Both the position numbers and the translations under genes were made by a program. From the NCBI RefSeq assembly GCF_001894825.1, contig NZ_BCWY01000005.1, positions 1 to 64,000 on the forward strand: 64,000 nt of DNA, written 5' to 3'. The stretch's first letter is position 1; every line of letters begins with the position of its first letter. The stretch comes from Rhodococcus jostii NBRC 16295 (GTDB lineage Bacteria; Actinomycetota; Actinomycetes; Mycobacteriales; Mycobacteriaceae). The notes below the pieces were generated by a model, which saw only the letters and a program-made list of their open reading frames with translations, searched no databases and had not been told where the DNA came from. Positions 44,257 to 51,992 of this stretch are shown piece by piece.

Positions 44257-44570
44257 CAGCTGTCTCCTTTGGATCCTGCTTCGTCTGTGGCGTCCGCGAC
44301 GAGCCGGTCGAGTTCGTCGATCCAGAAGGAGTCGAACAACGTGCGCAGTTGCGCGAGTCCCTGCGGGTCGAGCCGGTAGTACCTGAAGCGTCCGTCCTTG
44401 CGCGCAGTGACCAGTCCCGCCTCGGTGAGCACCCTGAGATGTTGCGATATCGCCGACCGGCTCGCGGGGAAGTGTGCGGCGAGGTTGTTGACGGTCTGTT
44501 CACCAGATGTCAGCAGTTGCATGATGCGTCTCCGGGTGGGCTCAGCTGCGACTTCCAACTGATCGAGCAC
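44256..44570 (-). CDS. ArsR-family regulator of the SRPBCC-DinB operon
   Basis: The 104-residue winged-helix repressor has EPTRRRIMQLLTSGEQTVNNLA at the start, recognition helix SRSAISQHLRVLTEAGLVTARKDGR and no Cys cluster, so it is not an evident metal sensor. GTG at 44570 is used; TTG at 44576 or GTG further upstream is possible. A palindromic operator at 44580-44595 overlaps the region just upstream, indicating autoregulation. The stop overlaps the fusion-protein start, so both are cotranscribed and the regulator likely controls this operon. Confidence 0.82.
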   Translation of the reverse strand: MLDQLEVAAEPTRRRIMQLLTSGEQTVNNLAAHFPASRSAISQHLRVLTEAGLVTARKDGRFRYYRLDPQGLAQLRTLFDSFWIDELDRLVADATDEAGSKGDS

Positions 44571-44579
44571 GACCAATAC

Positions 44580-44595
44580 GTTAGTCGTGACTAAC
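44580..44595. promoter_or_regulatory. Palindromic operator upstream of the ArsR-type gene
   Basis: GTTAGTC and GACTAAC (7-bp perfect arms) are separated by GT. The site ends 10 bases upstream of the GTG start at 44570 on the minus strand, in the position of a repressor binding site over the promoter. It is also 70 bases upstream of the divergent DinB-like gene at 44665, which could share control. Confidence 0.65.
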
Positions 44596-44664
44596 ACGTT
44601 GTGCAATGGGTCTCGCCCACGAGGCCGTGAGGTGGGAGAATTCGAAGCGACGAGGGAGTGAAAA

Positions 44665-45297
44665 ATGACAACGTCAAGCCCCTGGCCCACGATTCACGAC
44701 GAACGCCGCGCCCTGGTGGACGACCTCGAACCGCTGACCGAAGAACAGTGGTCGATGCCGTCGCTCTGCGAGCGCTGGACGGTGCGGGACGTGTTCGCGC
44801 ACATGACGGCGACGGAGAAGATGACGCCGCCGAAGTTCGTCGGAAAACTCGTCGGATCGGGATTCCGCATCAACACCATGTTCGAGAAGGACATCGCACA
44901 CGAAGAGGAAGGAACGCCGGCCGAGGCGCTCGACGAATTCCGGGCGCACATGAGTGACTCCACGCATCCGCCCGGCCCCATCGACGCCATGCTGGGCGAG
45001 ATGATCGTCCACGGCGAGGACATCCGCCGCCCGCTCGGAATCGCGCACGACTATCCGATGGACGCCGTCGTCCGCGTCGCCGACTTCTACAAGAATTCGA
45101 ACCTGCTCATCGGATCGAAGTCCCGGGTCGCGGGGCTGACGCTGCGAGCCACCGACACCGACTGGACCACCGGATCGGGGCCGGAGGTGTCCGGTCCGAT
45201 GCTGGCGCTCGTGCTGGCGATGACGGGTCGCCGTGCCGCCCTCGGCGAACTCAGCGGCGACGGCAAGTCCCAGTTGGAGTCTGCCCTGCCGAAGTAG
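44665..45297 (+). CDS. TIGR03083-type mycothiol-dependent maleylpyruvate-isomerase-like (DinB) protein
   Basis: The 210-residue DinB-superfamily protein has LCERWTVRDVFAHMTATE near 34-51 and IDAMLGEMIVHGEDIRRPLG near 106-125, which place the metal-binding His residues of the mycothiol-dependent family. The C-terminal domain (VSGPMLALVLAMTGRRAALGEL) is typical of TIGR03083 members. Their reactions are mostly unknown. It is divergent from the ArsR regulator, whose operator lies 70 bases upstream. ATG at 44665 follows GAGGGAG (44651-44657). Confidence 0.83.
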   Translation: MTTSSPWPTIHDERRALVDDLEPLTEEQWSMPSLCERWTVRDVFAHMTATEKMTPPKFVGKLVGSGFRINTMFEKDIAHEEEGTPAEALDEFRAHMSDSTHPPGPIDAMLGEMIVHGEDIRRPLGIAHDYPMDAVVRVADFYKNSNLLIGSKSRVAGLTLRATDTDWTTGSGPEVSGPMLALVLAMTGRRAALGELSGDGKSQLESALPK

Positions 45298-45443
45298 AGC
45301 AATCGGACAGCGAACCAGCGGTGACTACAACGTGATCGGGCTGGCGCACACAGCTGTCACAAAACCTCTAAGCTCTTGTTGACCGGACGCATTTTGTACT
45401 GTGCAATCGGGGTCCACACAGTCCGGGGAAGAGGGATTTCTTT

Positions 45444-46445
45444 ATGCGTCGCGAAGCAATGGCTGCTGTCGGTCTGGCAGTGTCACTGACCCTTCTGGGG
45501 CCGGCGTTCACTGCTGTCGCCGACCCGGCGCCTGCTCCGGTCGCACCTCAGAGCAGTGGGGTCGCCACCGTCGACAAGATCGTCCCGCTCACCGACACCC
45601 GTAGTGCCGTCTTCATCAATTCCCCCGCCATGGGCCGCGTCGTGCAAGTGCAGGTCCTGCATCCCGCCGGGGGTGGGTCGAGGCCGTCGCTGTATCTGCT
45701 GGACGGGGTCAGCGCCGGGGCCGAGTCGGACTTCCGCGAAAGCACCTGGACGCAGAAGACGGACGTCGTGCAGTTCTTCGCCGACAAGAAGGTCAACGTG
45801 GTGCTCCCGGTGGGAGGCACCGCCAGCTACTACACCGACTGGCTGCATCCCGACCCCACGCTGGGGATCAACAAGTGGGAGACGTTCCTGGCCGACGAAC
45901 TGCCGCCGATCATCGACCGGAACTTCAGCGGTAACGGCGTCAACGCCGTCGCGGGTGTGTCGATGGGTGCGATGGGCGCCGCCAACCTCGTCACCCGGCA
46001 CCCGCAGCTCTACCGCGGACTGGCCGCCTACAGCGGATGCCTCGACAACTCGAACCCCAGCTCGCGGGACTCGGTCCGCGGCACGGTGGCCTTCAAGGGC
46101 GGAAACCCGGCCAACATGTGGGGTCCCGACACCGATCCGGCGTGGACCGCTCACGATCCGTCGGTGAATGCCGAAGCGTTGCGCGGCAAGCAGATCTACA
46201 TTTCCACGGGCAACGGGCTCCCCGGACCGTACGAGATCGGGGGAGACATCGCGTCGACGATCGCGGTGGGTGGTCCTCTCGAGGCGGCGGCGAACCTCTG
46301 CACGCAGACGTTCCAGCAGCGCCTGACGCAGCTCGCGATCCCGGCGACGTTCACCTACCGGAACTTCGGCACGCATTCGTGGCCGTACTGGCAGGACGAG
46401 CTGCGCACGTCGTGGCCCGTCCTGCAGAGCGCACTCGGCGTCTGA
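45444..46445 (+). CDS. Secreted antigen-85-like mycolyltransferase/esterase
   Basis: The 333-residue exported alpha/beta hydrolase has a signal peptide that ends at AVA|DP after residue 26. The nucleophile elbow is GVSMGAMGA with Ser173, and the catalytic His is H311 in GTHSWPYW. A trehalose/substrate loop region WTQKTDVVQFFADKKVNVVLPVGG resembles antigen 85 proteins, which transfer mycolic acids onto trehalose or arabinan. WGPDTDPAWTAHDP is also typical of corynebacterial and rhodococcal trehalose mycolyltransferases. It has 146 bases of upstream sequence, enough for its own promoter. The acceptor is inferred from the family. Confidence 0.87.
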   Translation: MRREAMAAVGLAVSLTLLGPAFTAVADPAPAPVAPQSSGVATVDKIVPLTDTRSAVFINSPAMGRVVQVQVLHPAGGGSRPSLYLLDGVSAGAESDFRESTWTQKTDVVQFFADKKVNVVLPVGGTASYYTDWLHPDPTLGINKWETFLADELPPIIDRNFSGNGVNAVAGVSMGAMGAANLVTRHPQLYRGLAAYSGCLDNSNPSSRDSVRGTVAFKGGNPANMWGPDTDPAWTAHDPSVNAEALRGKQIYISTGNGLPGPYEIGGDIASTIAVGGPLEAAANLCTQTFQQRLTQLAIPATFTYRNFGTHSWPYWQDELRTSWPVLQSALGV

Positions 46446-46451
46446 CCGGAC

Positions 46452-48158
46452 TCACTGTCCGCCGAGCACCGCGATCCGGTCGGTGTTCGGCGGCGTCACC
46501 GGTGACTTCGCCCCCAGGTACGCCGTGAAGGCGTCGAGGTCGCAGCCGGCGTGCACCGCCTCGCTGCGGGTGCGGAAGGCGTCGAACCCGTCGCCGCCGT
46601 CGGCGAGGAACTTGTTGACCGCCACCCGGTAGGTGCCGTCGGGGGTGACCGTGTCGCCGTTCACCCGCAGGTTCGAGATGCGGTCGCCGACAATCGCCGA
46701 GCGATTCATGGTGTACGTCAGCGAACTCGACGGGGCGAGGATCCGCTCCGTGATCGTGCCGTCGCCGCGCGGCTGGAACTGCTGCTCCAAGGCGGTCTTC
46801 AGCGCCGCACCGGTGACCGTCAGGACCTCGAGGGTGTTGCCGAAGGGTTGAGCGGCGTAGGCCTGCCCGTAGGTTACGGTGCCGCCGGTGCCCCGCAGCA
46901 GGTCTTCGCGGAGCCCGCCGGGGTTGGTGAGTGCCACCTGGGCGCCGTGCCCGGATCCGGCCGCCAGCTGGGCGTCGGCGACCACGTTTCCGAGGGTGGA
47001 TTCGCCGCTGCCGGTCTCGTCGCGGGTGAGGTCGCCCGTCAGCGACGCCACGCGTGCCTCGCCGACCTCGGAGGCCTGGCGCGCGGCGCTGTCGGCGAGC
47101 GCCTGGACGTCGGGGTCGGACGGGATGTCGTGGGTGACCACCTGATTGAACGAGGACGCGCGATCGCGCAGGATGTCGCGGGTGGTGCGGTCGATCGACA
47201 CGTCGACGACCGAGATGATCCGGCCGTGCGACGCGCCCTGCATCATCACCCGCGGGTTCCCCATCGGGTCGGGGAACGAGCAGTTGTACTGCTGGTGGCT
47301 GTCGGCGGTGAAGATGACGTCGACCTTCGGGGACGCCCGCAGGGCGAGGTCGCGTGCCGGTCCGGACGTCACCTCGCACGAGTTGGGACCGTTGTCGGCG
47401 ACGGGCTCGGCGCCCTTGTGCATCAGCAGCGCGATGGCCCGCACCCCGAAGAAGTCGAGGAGGTCCGCCGTCCGGTCGACCGCCGCGAGTTCGTCCGTGA
47501 ACCGCAGCCCTCCGACGCCCTCGGGGGTCACCATCCGTGCGGTGTCGGCGGGCATGGTCGCGATCACCCCGACGGGGATTCCCTCGACGTAGTTGACGGT
47601 GAAGGGCAGCGTCGCCGGCGCGCCGTTCTCGAACTCCATGTTCGAGGCGAGGAGCGGGAAGCGGGCGCCCTCGAACGTGTCCCCGAACCGGCAACCGTCG
47701 ACGGGATGGCAGCCGCCGGTCTGCATCCGCCGGAACTCCGTATATCCCTCGTCGAGTTCGTGATTGCCGATCGCGGACGCGTCGACGCCCATCCGGTTGA
47801 GTAGTTGCACGGTCGGTTCGTCGTGGAACATCGCGGATTCGAGCGCCGACGACCCCCAGTTGTCACCCACCGAGTACAGCAGCGAATGCGTCGCTTGACC
47901 GCGCAGTTGGTCGACGTACGCGGCCAGATAGGCGGCGCCGCCCGCCGGGACCAGCGAACCGTCGGCGTGCTTCACCTGACTGCGGACGCCGGGTGGGGGT
48001 TCGAGGCTGCCGTGGAGGTCGTTGAACGCGAGCAGCCGGAGCGACACGGTCGCGTCCTGCGCCTGCGCCGCGGACAGCCCAGACGTCAGCGACACCGCCA
48101 GCGCCGTCGACAGCCCGGCCGCCAGTGCAGCGGTGCGGAGCGCGGCGCGGCGACGCAT
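46452..48158 (-). CDS. Secreted 5'-nucleotidase / 2',3'-cyclic phosphodiesterase-like metallophosphatase
   Basis: The 568-residue exported enzyme has a signal peptide with cleavage about AQA|QD (33). The N-terminal calcineurin-like domain carries the dimetal motifs FNDLHG (D47, H49), VGDNWG, GNHELDEG and FTADSHQQ with a nearby GASHGR. A C-terminal 5'-nucleotidase domain (about 370-550, NVVADAQLAAG and NKFLADGGDGFDAFRT) binds the nucleoside. It would release phosphate from extracellular nucleotides. The gene converges on the mycolyltransferase with 6 bases between stops. It is separated by about 90 bases from the aminotransferase gene upstream on the same strand. Confidence 0.9.
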   Translation of the reverse strand: MRRRAALRTAALAAGLSTALAVSLTSGLSAAQAQDATVSLRLLAFNDLHGSLEPPPGVRSQVKHADGSLVPAGGAAYLAAYVDQLRGQATHSLLYSVGDNWGSSALESAMFHDEPTVQLLNRMGVDASAIGNHELDEGYTEFRRMQTGGCHPVDGCRFGDTFEGARFPLLASNMEFENGAPATLPFTVNYVEGIPVGVIATMPADTARMVTPEGVGGLRFTDELAAVDRTADLLDFFGVRAIALLMHKGAEPVADNGPNSCEVTSGPARDLALRASPKVDVIFTADSHQQYNCSFPDPMGNPRVMMQGASHGRIISVVDVSIDRTTRDILRDRASSFNQVVTHDIPSDPDVQALADSAARQASEVGEARVASLTGDLTRDETGSGESTLGNVVADAQLAAGSGHGAQVALTNPGGLREDLLRGTGGTVTYGQAYAAQPFGNTLEVLTVTGAALKTALEQQFQPRGDGTITERILAPSSSLTYTMNRSAIVGDRISNLRVNGDTVTPDGTYRVAVNKFLADGGDGFDAFRTRSEAVHAGCDLDAFTAYLGAKSPVTPPNTDRIAVLGGQ

Positions 48159-48247
48159 GTGGGGGCTCCCTTCGGCAAAACCTCACTGAGTCTGCCAAGA
48201 AGGAGTCACGGGCGTTATACCCGTGGGTAACGTTTACGTCTCGAGCG

Positions 48248-49324
48248 TTACGCCCGGACCGCGACGTTCGCGATCGACCGCGCCTCGGCACTCGTGGCGA
48301 AGGCGAGGAACGCGTCGTTCTCCTCGGGGTCGCCGATGGTGATCCGCACCCCGTCGTCGCCGTACGGTCGCAGCAGCACACCTGCCTCGGCGCTTGCCGC
48401 CGCGAACGCGCCGGAGTGGGTGCCCAGCGGGAGGTAGACGAAGTTGGCGGCCGATTCGGGTACCTCGTAGCCGGCAGCGAGAAGGCCGTCACGGACCCGG
48501 TTCCGCTCGGCGATGACGCCGTCGGTGCGTGCCAGCAGTTCGGCGGACGCGGCCAGCGACGCGATGGCGGCGGCCTGCGCGACGGCATTGACCGCGAACG
48601 CGATGTGCACCTTGCCCAGCGCGGTGACGACCGCGGGATCGGCGACCGCGTACCCCACACGGATGCCCGCGAGGCCGTAGGCCTTGGAGAACGTGCGCAG
48701 AACCACCACGTTGGGGCGTCCGCGGAACAGTTCGATGCCGTCGGCGTCGGACCGGTTGTATTCGAAGTAGGCCTCGTCCAGGGCGACCAGGACGTGGGCG
48801 GGAACGGCGTCGAGGAAACGCTCGAGTTCGGCCTTCGTCAGGGCGTTGCCGGTGGGGTTGTTCGGGTTGCAGACGAAGATCAGCCGGGTGCGGTCGGTGA
48901 CCGCGGCCAGCATCGCGTCGAGGTCGTGCCCGTGGTCCGCGGTCAGCGGAACCTTGACCGGCGTGGCCCCGGCCACCTGCGTGACCACGGGGTACGCCTC
49001 GAACGACCGCCACGCGAAGATGACCTCGTCGCCGTCGTTGCACGTGGCCTGCACCAATTCCTGGCACAGGCTGACCGACCCGCAGCCCGCGGCGATGTTC
49101 TCGGTGGCAACTCCGAGGTGATCGGCGAGCGCCGTGATCAGGGCGATGTGACCGTTGTCCGGGTAGCGGTTGGCGTTACCGACGGCGTCGGAGATGGCGT
49201 CCCGCACGCTCGGCAACGGGCCCAGCGTGGTCTCGTTGCTCGCCAGCTTGATCGCGCCCGGAAAATTCTTGCCGGGGATGTAGGCCGGGATCGTGTCGAG
49301 GTCTGCCCTGGTTCGCGGAGTCAC
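48248..49324 (-). CDS. pat: Histidinol-phosphate / aromatic aminotransferase (HisC2-like)
   Basis: The 358-residue class-I/II PLP aminotransferase has the substrate-binding NETTLGPLPSV, CNPNNPTG at 152-159, ALDEAYFEY near 181-189, and the Schiff-base K214 in RTFSKAYGLAG. The C-terminal Arg in DGVRITIGDPEEND binds the substrate carboxylate. It resembles HisC2/Pat (Rv3772) by sequence and by its position near an Rv3777-Rv3783-like block. The activity may be histidinol-phosphate or aromatic amino acid transamination; the two cannot be separated here. GTG at 49324 begins a normal N-terminus and is 61 bases from the divergent hydrolase gene. Confidence 0.85.
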   Translation of the reverse strand: MTPRTRADLDTIPAYIPGKNFPGAIKLASNETTLGPLPSVRDAISDAVGNANRYPDNGHIALITALADHLGVATENIAAGCGSVSLCQELVQATCNDGDEVIFAWRSFEAYPVVTQVAGATPVKVPLTADHGHDLDAMLAAVTDRTRLIFVCNPNNPTGNALTKAELERFLDAVPAHVLVALDEAYFEYNRSDADGIELFRGRPNVVVLRTFSKAYGLAGIRVGYAVADPAVVTALGKVHIAFAVNAVAQAAAIASLAASAELLARTDGVIAERNRVRDGLLAAGYEVPESAANFVYLPLGTHSGAFAAASAEAGVLLRPYGDDGVRITIGDPEENDAFLAFATSAEARSIANVAVRA

Positions 49325-49385
49325 CACGCGATTATGCGCCTCCCGATCCTCTGCGCCGACGCCCCCTTCGTGCCAAGGTAGGGAC

Positions 49386-50111
49386 ATGTCGGGATTCTTC
49401 AGGGACAGTGCAGCCCTGCGGACGTCCGGAGACACGCCGGAAGGCCCTCAGCGGCGTGTTCCGCTCACCGCGGTGGAACCGGACGGTCCGGCGCGGGGCG
49501 GGATCGTGGTTCTGCACGAGTCACGAACCTTCAGCGAACCTCTCCTCGATCTGATGCGCTCGCTCGCGATGGAGGGGTGGGTGACGGTCGCGCCGCACCT
49601 CTTCCACCGGGAACCGGCACCCAGCGAGGTCGAGGTGTTCGGCGACTCGCTGTTCGCCGACTTCGACGCCACCTTCGACTGGCTGATCGCGCGGGGCATC
49701 TACGCCGACTGCGTGGGGGTGCTGGGTTTCGACGACGCCGGGACCGCCGCGCTGCTGGTCGCGACCACGCGTCCCGTCGGTGCCGCCGTGAGCGTCGCCG
49801 CCCGCGGGATCGTCGAGCCGTTGTCGGAGGATGCGCCCGCGCTGGTGCATGCGGCCCCCGACCTGAAGGCCCCGTGGCTCGGTCTGTACGGGGAGGACGA
49901 TCCGTCCACGCCGCCCGATCAGGTCGAGATGCTGCGCGACGCCACCGCCAAGTCCGACGTCGCGGGGCTCGTCGTGAGTTATGCCGGGCTCGCGCACCGG
50001 GCCGACGAACCGCCGCAGGTGCCCGACGGCCGCGACGACGACCCGGGGGCCCAGGCCATCGTCGACGCGCAGCGGCGGATCTTCGACTGGTTCGACAGCC
50101 ACCTGCGATAA
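49386..50111 (+). CDS. Dienelactone-hydrolase-family protein with Asp at the nucleophile position
   Basis: The 241-residue alpha/beta hydrolase of the DLH family has the active-site Glu45 in VVLHESRTF, an Asp in YGEDDPSTPP and a His in GLAHRADEPP. The nucleophile elbow reads GVLGFDDAGTAAL, with D116 where the family normally has Cys (GFCxGG) or Ser. This may mean an Asp nucleophile, as in haloacid dehalogenases, or loss of hydrolytic activity. ATG at 49386 is used because the upstream reading frame overlaps the divergent aminotransferase. Two tRNA genes follow downstream. Confidence 0.8.
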   Translation: MSGFFRDSAALRTSGDTPEGPQRRVPLTAVEPDGPARGGIVVLHESRTFSEPLLDLMRSLAMEGWVTVAPHLFHREPAPSEVEVFGDSLFADFDATFDWLIARGIYADCVGVLGFDDAGTAALLVATTRPVGAAVSVAARGIVEPLSEDAPALVHAAPDLKAPWLGLYGEDDPSTPPDQVEMLRDATAKSDVAGLVVSYAGLAHRADEPPQVPDGRDDDPGAQAIVDAQRRIFDWFDSHLR

Positions 50112-50210
50112 AGCGGCCATCCATACGCTGTGACCAGCCGTTTTGCCTTTGTGGTGGAAAGGTGTGTAATCTTTCGCACCGGCGGTCCGAAGGGATCGGA
50201 ACCACCCCAG

Positions 50211-50302
50211 GGAGGCGTGCCAGAGCGGCCGAATGGGACTCACTGCTAATGAGTTGTCCCTTTTACGAGGGACCGGAGGTTCAAATCCTCTCGCCTCCGC
50301 CA
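50211..50302 (+). tRNA. tRNA-Ser (anticodon GCT)
   Basis: The acceptor stem GGAGGCG pairs with CGCCTCC. The anticodon arm ACTCA-CTGCTAA-TGAGT gives anticodon GCT (AGC/AGU). A long variable arm (TGTCCCTTTTACGAGGGACC) and T-loop GTTCAAATC mark a class-II serine tRNA. CCA is encoded at 50300-50302. Confidence 0.95.
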
Positions 50303-50347
50303 CACCGGGCCTAGTCGGCCGGTGCAAGCTAGACAACTGAAGAACAT

Positions 50348-50423
50348 GCGCCCGTAGCTCAACGGATAGAGCACTTGACTACGGATCAAGAGGTTAGGGG
50401 TTCGAATCCCTTCGGGCGCACCA
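50348..50423 (+). tRNA. tRNA-Arg (anticodon ACG)
   Basis: The acceptor stem GCGCCCG pairs with CGGGCGC, and the anticodon arm CTTGA-CTACGGA-TCAAG gives anticodon ACG (CGU family, with inosine). T-loop GTTCGAATC and an encoded CCA (50421-50423) are present. It is 45 bases after tRNA-Ser(GCT), so they are probably cotranscribed. Confidence 0.95.
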
Positions 50424-50467
50424 AAAAATCCCCGTCAACTGCAGTGATGCAGGTGGCGGGGATTTTT
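50424..50467. terminator. Bidirectional intrinsic terminator
   Basis: AAAAATCCCCG (50424-50434) and CGGGGATTTTT (50457-50467) form an 11-bp stem, with an inner CTGCA-gtga-TGCAG stem and A/T tracts on both sides. It immediately follows tRNA-Arg on the plus strand and lies 15 bases past the stop of the CadI-type gene on the minus strand, so it probably ends both. Confidence 0.88.
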
Positions 50468-50481
50468 CTTTGTCGTGCGAT

Positions 50482-50955
50482 CTAGCAGCAGGACTTGGCC
50501 GCGGAGGCCTTCTCCCCGTCCGCAGCGGTGCCGCAGCAGGTGCCTTCCTCGGCGTCGGCGCCCGGGTGCTGCGGGCTCGACCCGAACGTCTCGGAGTCGG
50601 CGAGCACGGTGTAGACCTCCCACTTCTCGCCGGCGGGACCGGTGACCCACACCTTGTCCTGGGTCGCGAAGCAACAGGTGGTGCCGATCTCCTCGTCGGT
50701 GAAGAGGCCCTCCCCGGTCAGCCGGGCGATCTCGGAATGCACCTCGGCGCTGGACTCGACCTCGACGCCGAGATGGTTGACGGTGCCGCCCTGGCCGGGG
50801 TTCTCCAGCAGCACCAGTTTGAGGGGCGGCTGTGCGATGGCGAAGTTCGCATATCCCGGCTTCAGCTTCGCGGGTTGTGTATCGAACAGTTTCGAGTAGA
50901 ACGTGACTGCTTCCTCCAGATCGTCGACGTTGAGGGCGAGTTGGGCGCGGGACAT
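50482..50955 (-). CDS. cadI: CadI/ArsI-family VOC protein (cadmium-induced / C-As lyase-like)
   Basis: The 157-residue VOC-fold protein begins SRAQLALNVDDLEEAVTFYS and closely fits CadI of M. tuberculosis and ArsI, the Fe-dependent lyase that demethylates organoarsenicals. The vicinal Cys pair is in IGTTCCFATQDKVW, and VNHLGVEVES and WEVYTVLAD carry the likely His and Glu metal ligands. The C-terminal tail adds CC pairs (GTCCGT and KSCC). GGAGG precedes the ATG at 50955. It diverges from an ArsR gene with two identical operator cores between them, so arsenite-type control is likely. Cadmium and organoarsenic roles are both possible. Confidence 0.87.
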   Translation of the reverse strand: MSRAQLALNVDDLEEAVTFYSKLFDTQPAKLKPGYANFAIAQPPLKLVLLENPGQGGTVNHLGVEVESSAEVHSEIARLTGEGLFTDEEIGTTCCFATQDKVWVTGPAGEKWEVYTVLADSETFGSSPQHPGADAEEGTCCGTAADGEKASAAKSCC

Positions 50956-50972
50956 GACAACCTCCACCTGTG

Positions 50973-50983
50973 TGACATATGTC
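50973..50983. promoter_or_regulatory. ArsR operator copy 1 (cadI side)
   Basis: TGACATATGTC is a perfect 11-base core lying 18 bases upstream of the cadI ATG. It repeats the core of the second site at 51016. The two centres are about 44 bases apart, roughly four helical turns. Confidence 0.72.
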
Positions 50984-51015
50984 GAATTACTGTGTAACCA
51001 CAGCGTCCCACCTTT

Positions 51016-51029
51016 TTGACATATGTCAA
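51016..51029. promoter_or_regulatory. ArsR operator copy 2 (arsR side)
   Basis: TTGACATATGTCAA is a perfect 14-base palindrome, 20 bases upstream of the arsR ATG. It contains the core found at 50973 and lies where an autoregulating ArsR repressor would bind. Confidence 0.78.
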
Positions 51030-51049
51030 GAAGGTGGGAGGATGGATTC

Positions 51050-51409
51050 ATGCCCAAGACGTTGCCGGTGGTAGATGTGTCCGCGCCGATCTGCTGCGCA
51101 CCCGTCTCGGCCGCCCCGATGACCGACGACGCGGCCCTGCACCTCGCTCTCCGTCTCAAGGCCCTGGCCGACCCGGTCCGGATCAAGCTGATGTCGATCC
51201 TGTTGACCGCGAGCGAGGGCGAGGTGTGCACGTGCGATCTCGCGACCGGCGTGGGCCTGTCCGAATCGACGGTCAGCCACCATCTCGGTCAGCTCAAGAA
51301 GGCGGGAATGGTTCAGTCCGTTCGCCGCGGGATGAACGTCTTCTACAGCGCGCGATCCGAGGCCCTCGACGCGCTGCGGGTCGTCCTCGACCCCCACTGC
51401 TGCACCTGA
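51050..51409 (+). CDS. arsR: ArsR-type arsenite-responsive repressor
   Basis: The 119-residue winged-helix metal sensor has helix-turn-helix GVGLSESTVSHHLGQLKKAGMV. Cysteines are in three places: C15-C16 in APICCAPV, C60 and C62 in EVCTCDL, and C116-C117 in the C-terminal HCCT. C15/C16 with a Cys in the recognition-helix region is the As(III) site known from the Corynebacterium glutamicum ArsR. ATG at 51050 has GGAGG at 51036-51040. Operators on both sides imply control of itself and the divergent cadI. The extra C-terminal Cys pair may extend the metal range, for example to Cd(II). Confidence 0.9.
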   Translation: MPKTLPVVDVSAPICCAPVSAAPMTDDAALHLALRLKALADPVRIKLMSILLTASEGEVCTCDLATGVGLSESTVSHHLGQLKKAGMVQSVRRGMNVFYSARSEALDALRVVLDPHCCT

Positions 51410-51424
51410 CGCAGGCCGGGATGA

Positions 51425-51898
51425 TTACGACGTTCGTGTGCTCGATTCGAGACCGATCGTCGTGGTTGTCGAACCGAGACCGATTCGTGGCCAGCCCGCG
51501 GTGACCGCGATGAACCCCGAGGCGGGTATCGCGTCCAGCCAATAATGCGGCTCGGTGCGGTACTCCGGCGGCCCGCTCCGGCACGCCTTCGACGCCGAGG
51601 TCGGATGGTAGGGGTCTGCCTCACCCTCGATGTCGTCGACGCGTGCGCGCACGGACAGATAGGACCACCGGGTCGAGGGATCGTCGGGATCGGACAGCGA
51701 CCGTGTTTCGTACTGCGCCAGCTCCGCGGGCCTGCCCGTCGCAGTCAGGGCCATTCGGAGGTGGAGGCCGTCCGGGAACGCCACGACCTCGAAGAGCTCG
51801 AGCGTGAGGTGCTCCTCGGTCGTGAGGAGCAGTGGGCCGTGCACCCGATGTCCCCCGGTGGTGGGTGGCGCTACTGCCGGCCAACGCGGTCTGCGCAT
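51425..51898 (-). CDS. Conserved-type hypothetical protein
   Basis: The 157-residue protein, from ATG 51898, has no domain I recognise. It contains LELFEVVAFPDGLHLRMALTAT, which reads as a beta-strand pair, an Asp/Glu-rich VDDIEGEADPYHP segment, and a YWLDAIPASGFIAVTAGWP block that resembles the closing segment of uncharacterised actinobacterial beta-rich proteins ending in a Trp-Pro-x-xGIG-type motif. Coding is supported by the amino-acid pattern and codon use. It lies between arsR, which converges on it, and the SnoaL-like gene on the same strand. No function is assigned. Confidence 0.6.
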   Translation of the reverse strand: MRRPRWPAVAPPTTGGHRVHGPLLLTTEEHLTLELFEVVAFPDGLHLRMALTATGRPAELAQYETRSLSDPDDPSTRWSYLSVRARVDDIEGEADPYHPTSASKACRSGPPEYRTEPHYWLDAIPASGFIAVTAGWPRIGLGSTTTTIGLESSTRTS

Positions 51899-51992
51899 GC
51901 CCCTATGGTCCCACCGATCCGAATGCAGATGCAATGGTGGACAACGCAGTTCATGCCGTGTAGTGGACGGCGAGAACTGCGTCGCCGCGACC

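Noticed and set aside
41951..50423. Genomic-island boundaries at the serine and arginine tRNA genes
   Set aside because: tRNA genes flank accessory-looking genes, but no integrase, direct repeat of a tRNA 3' end or composition shift is visible.
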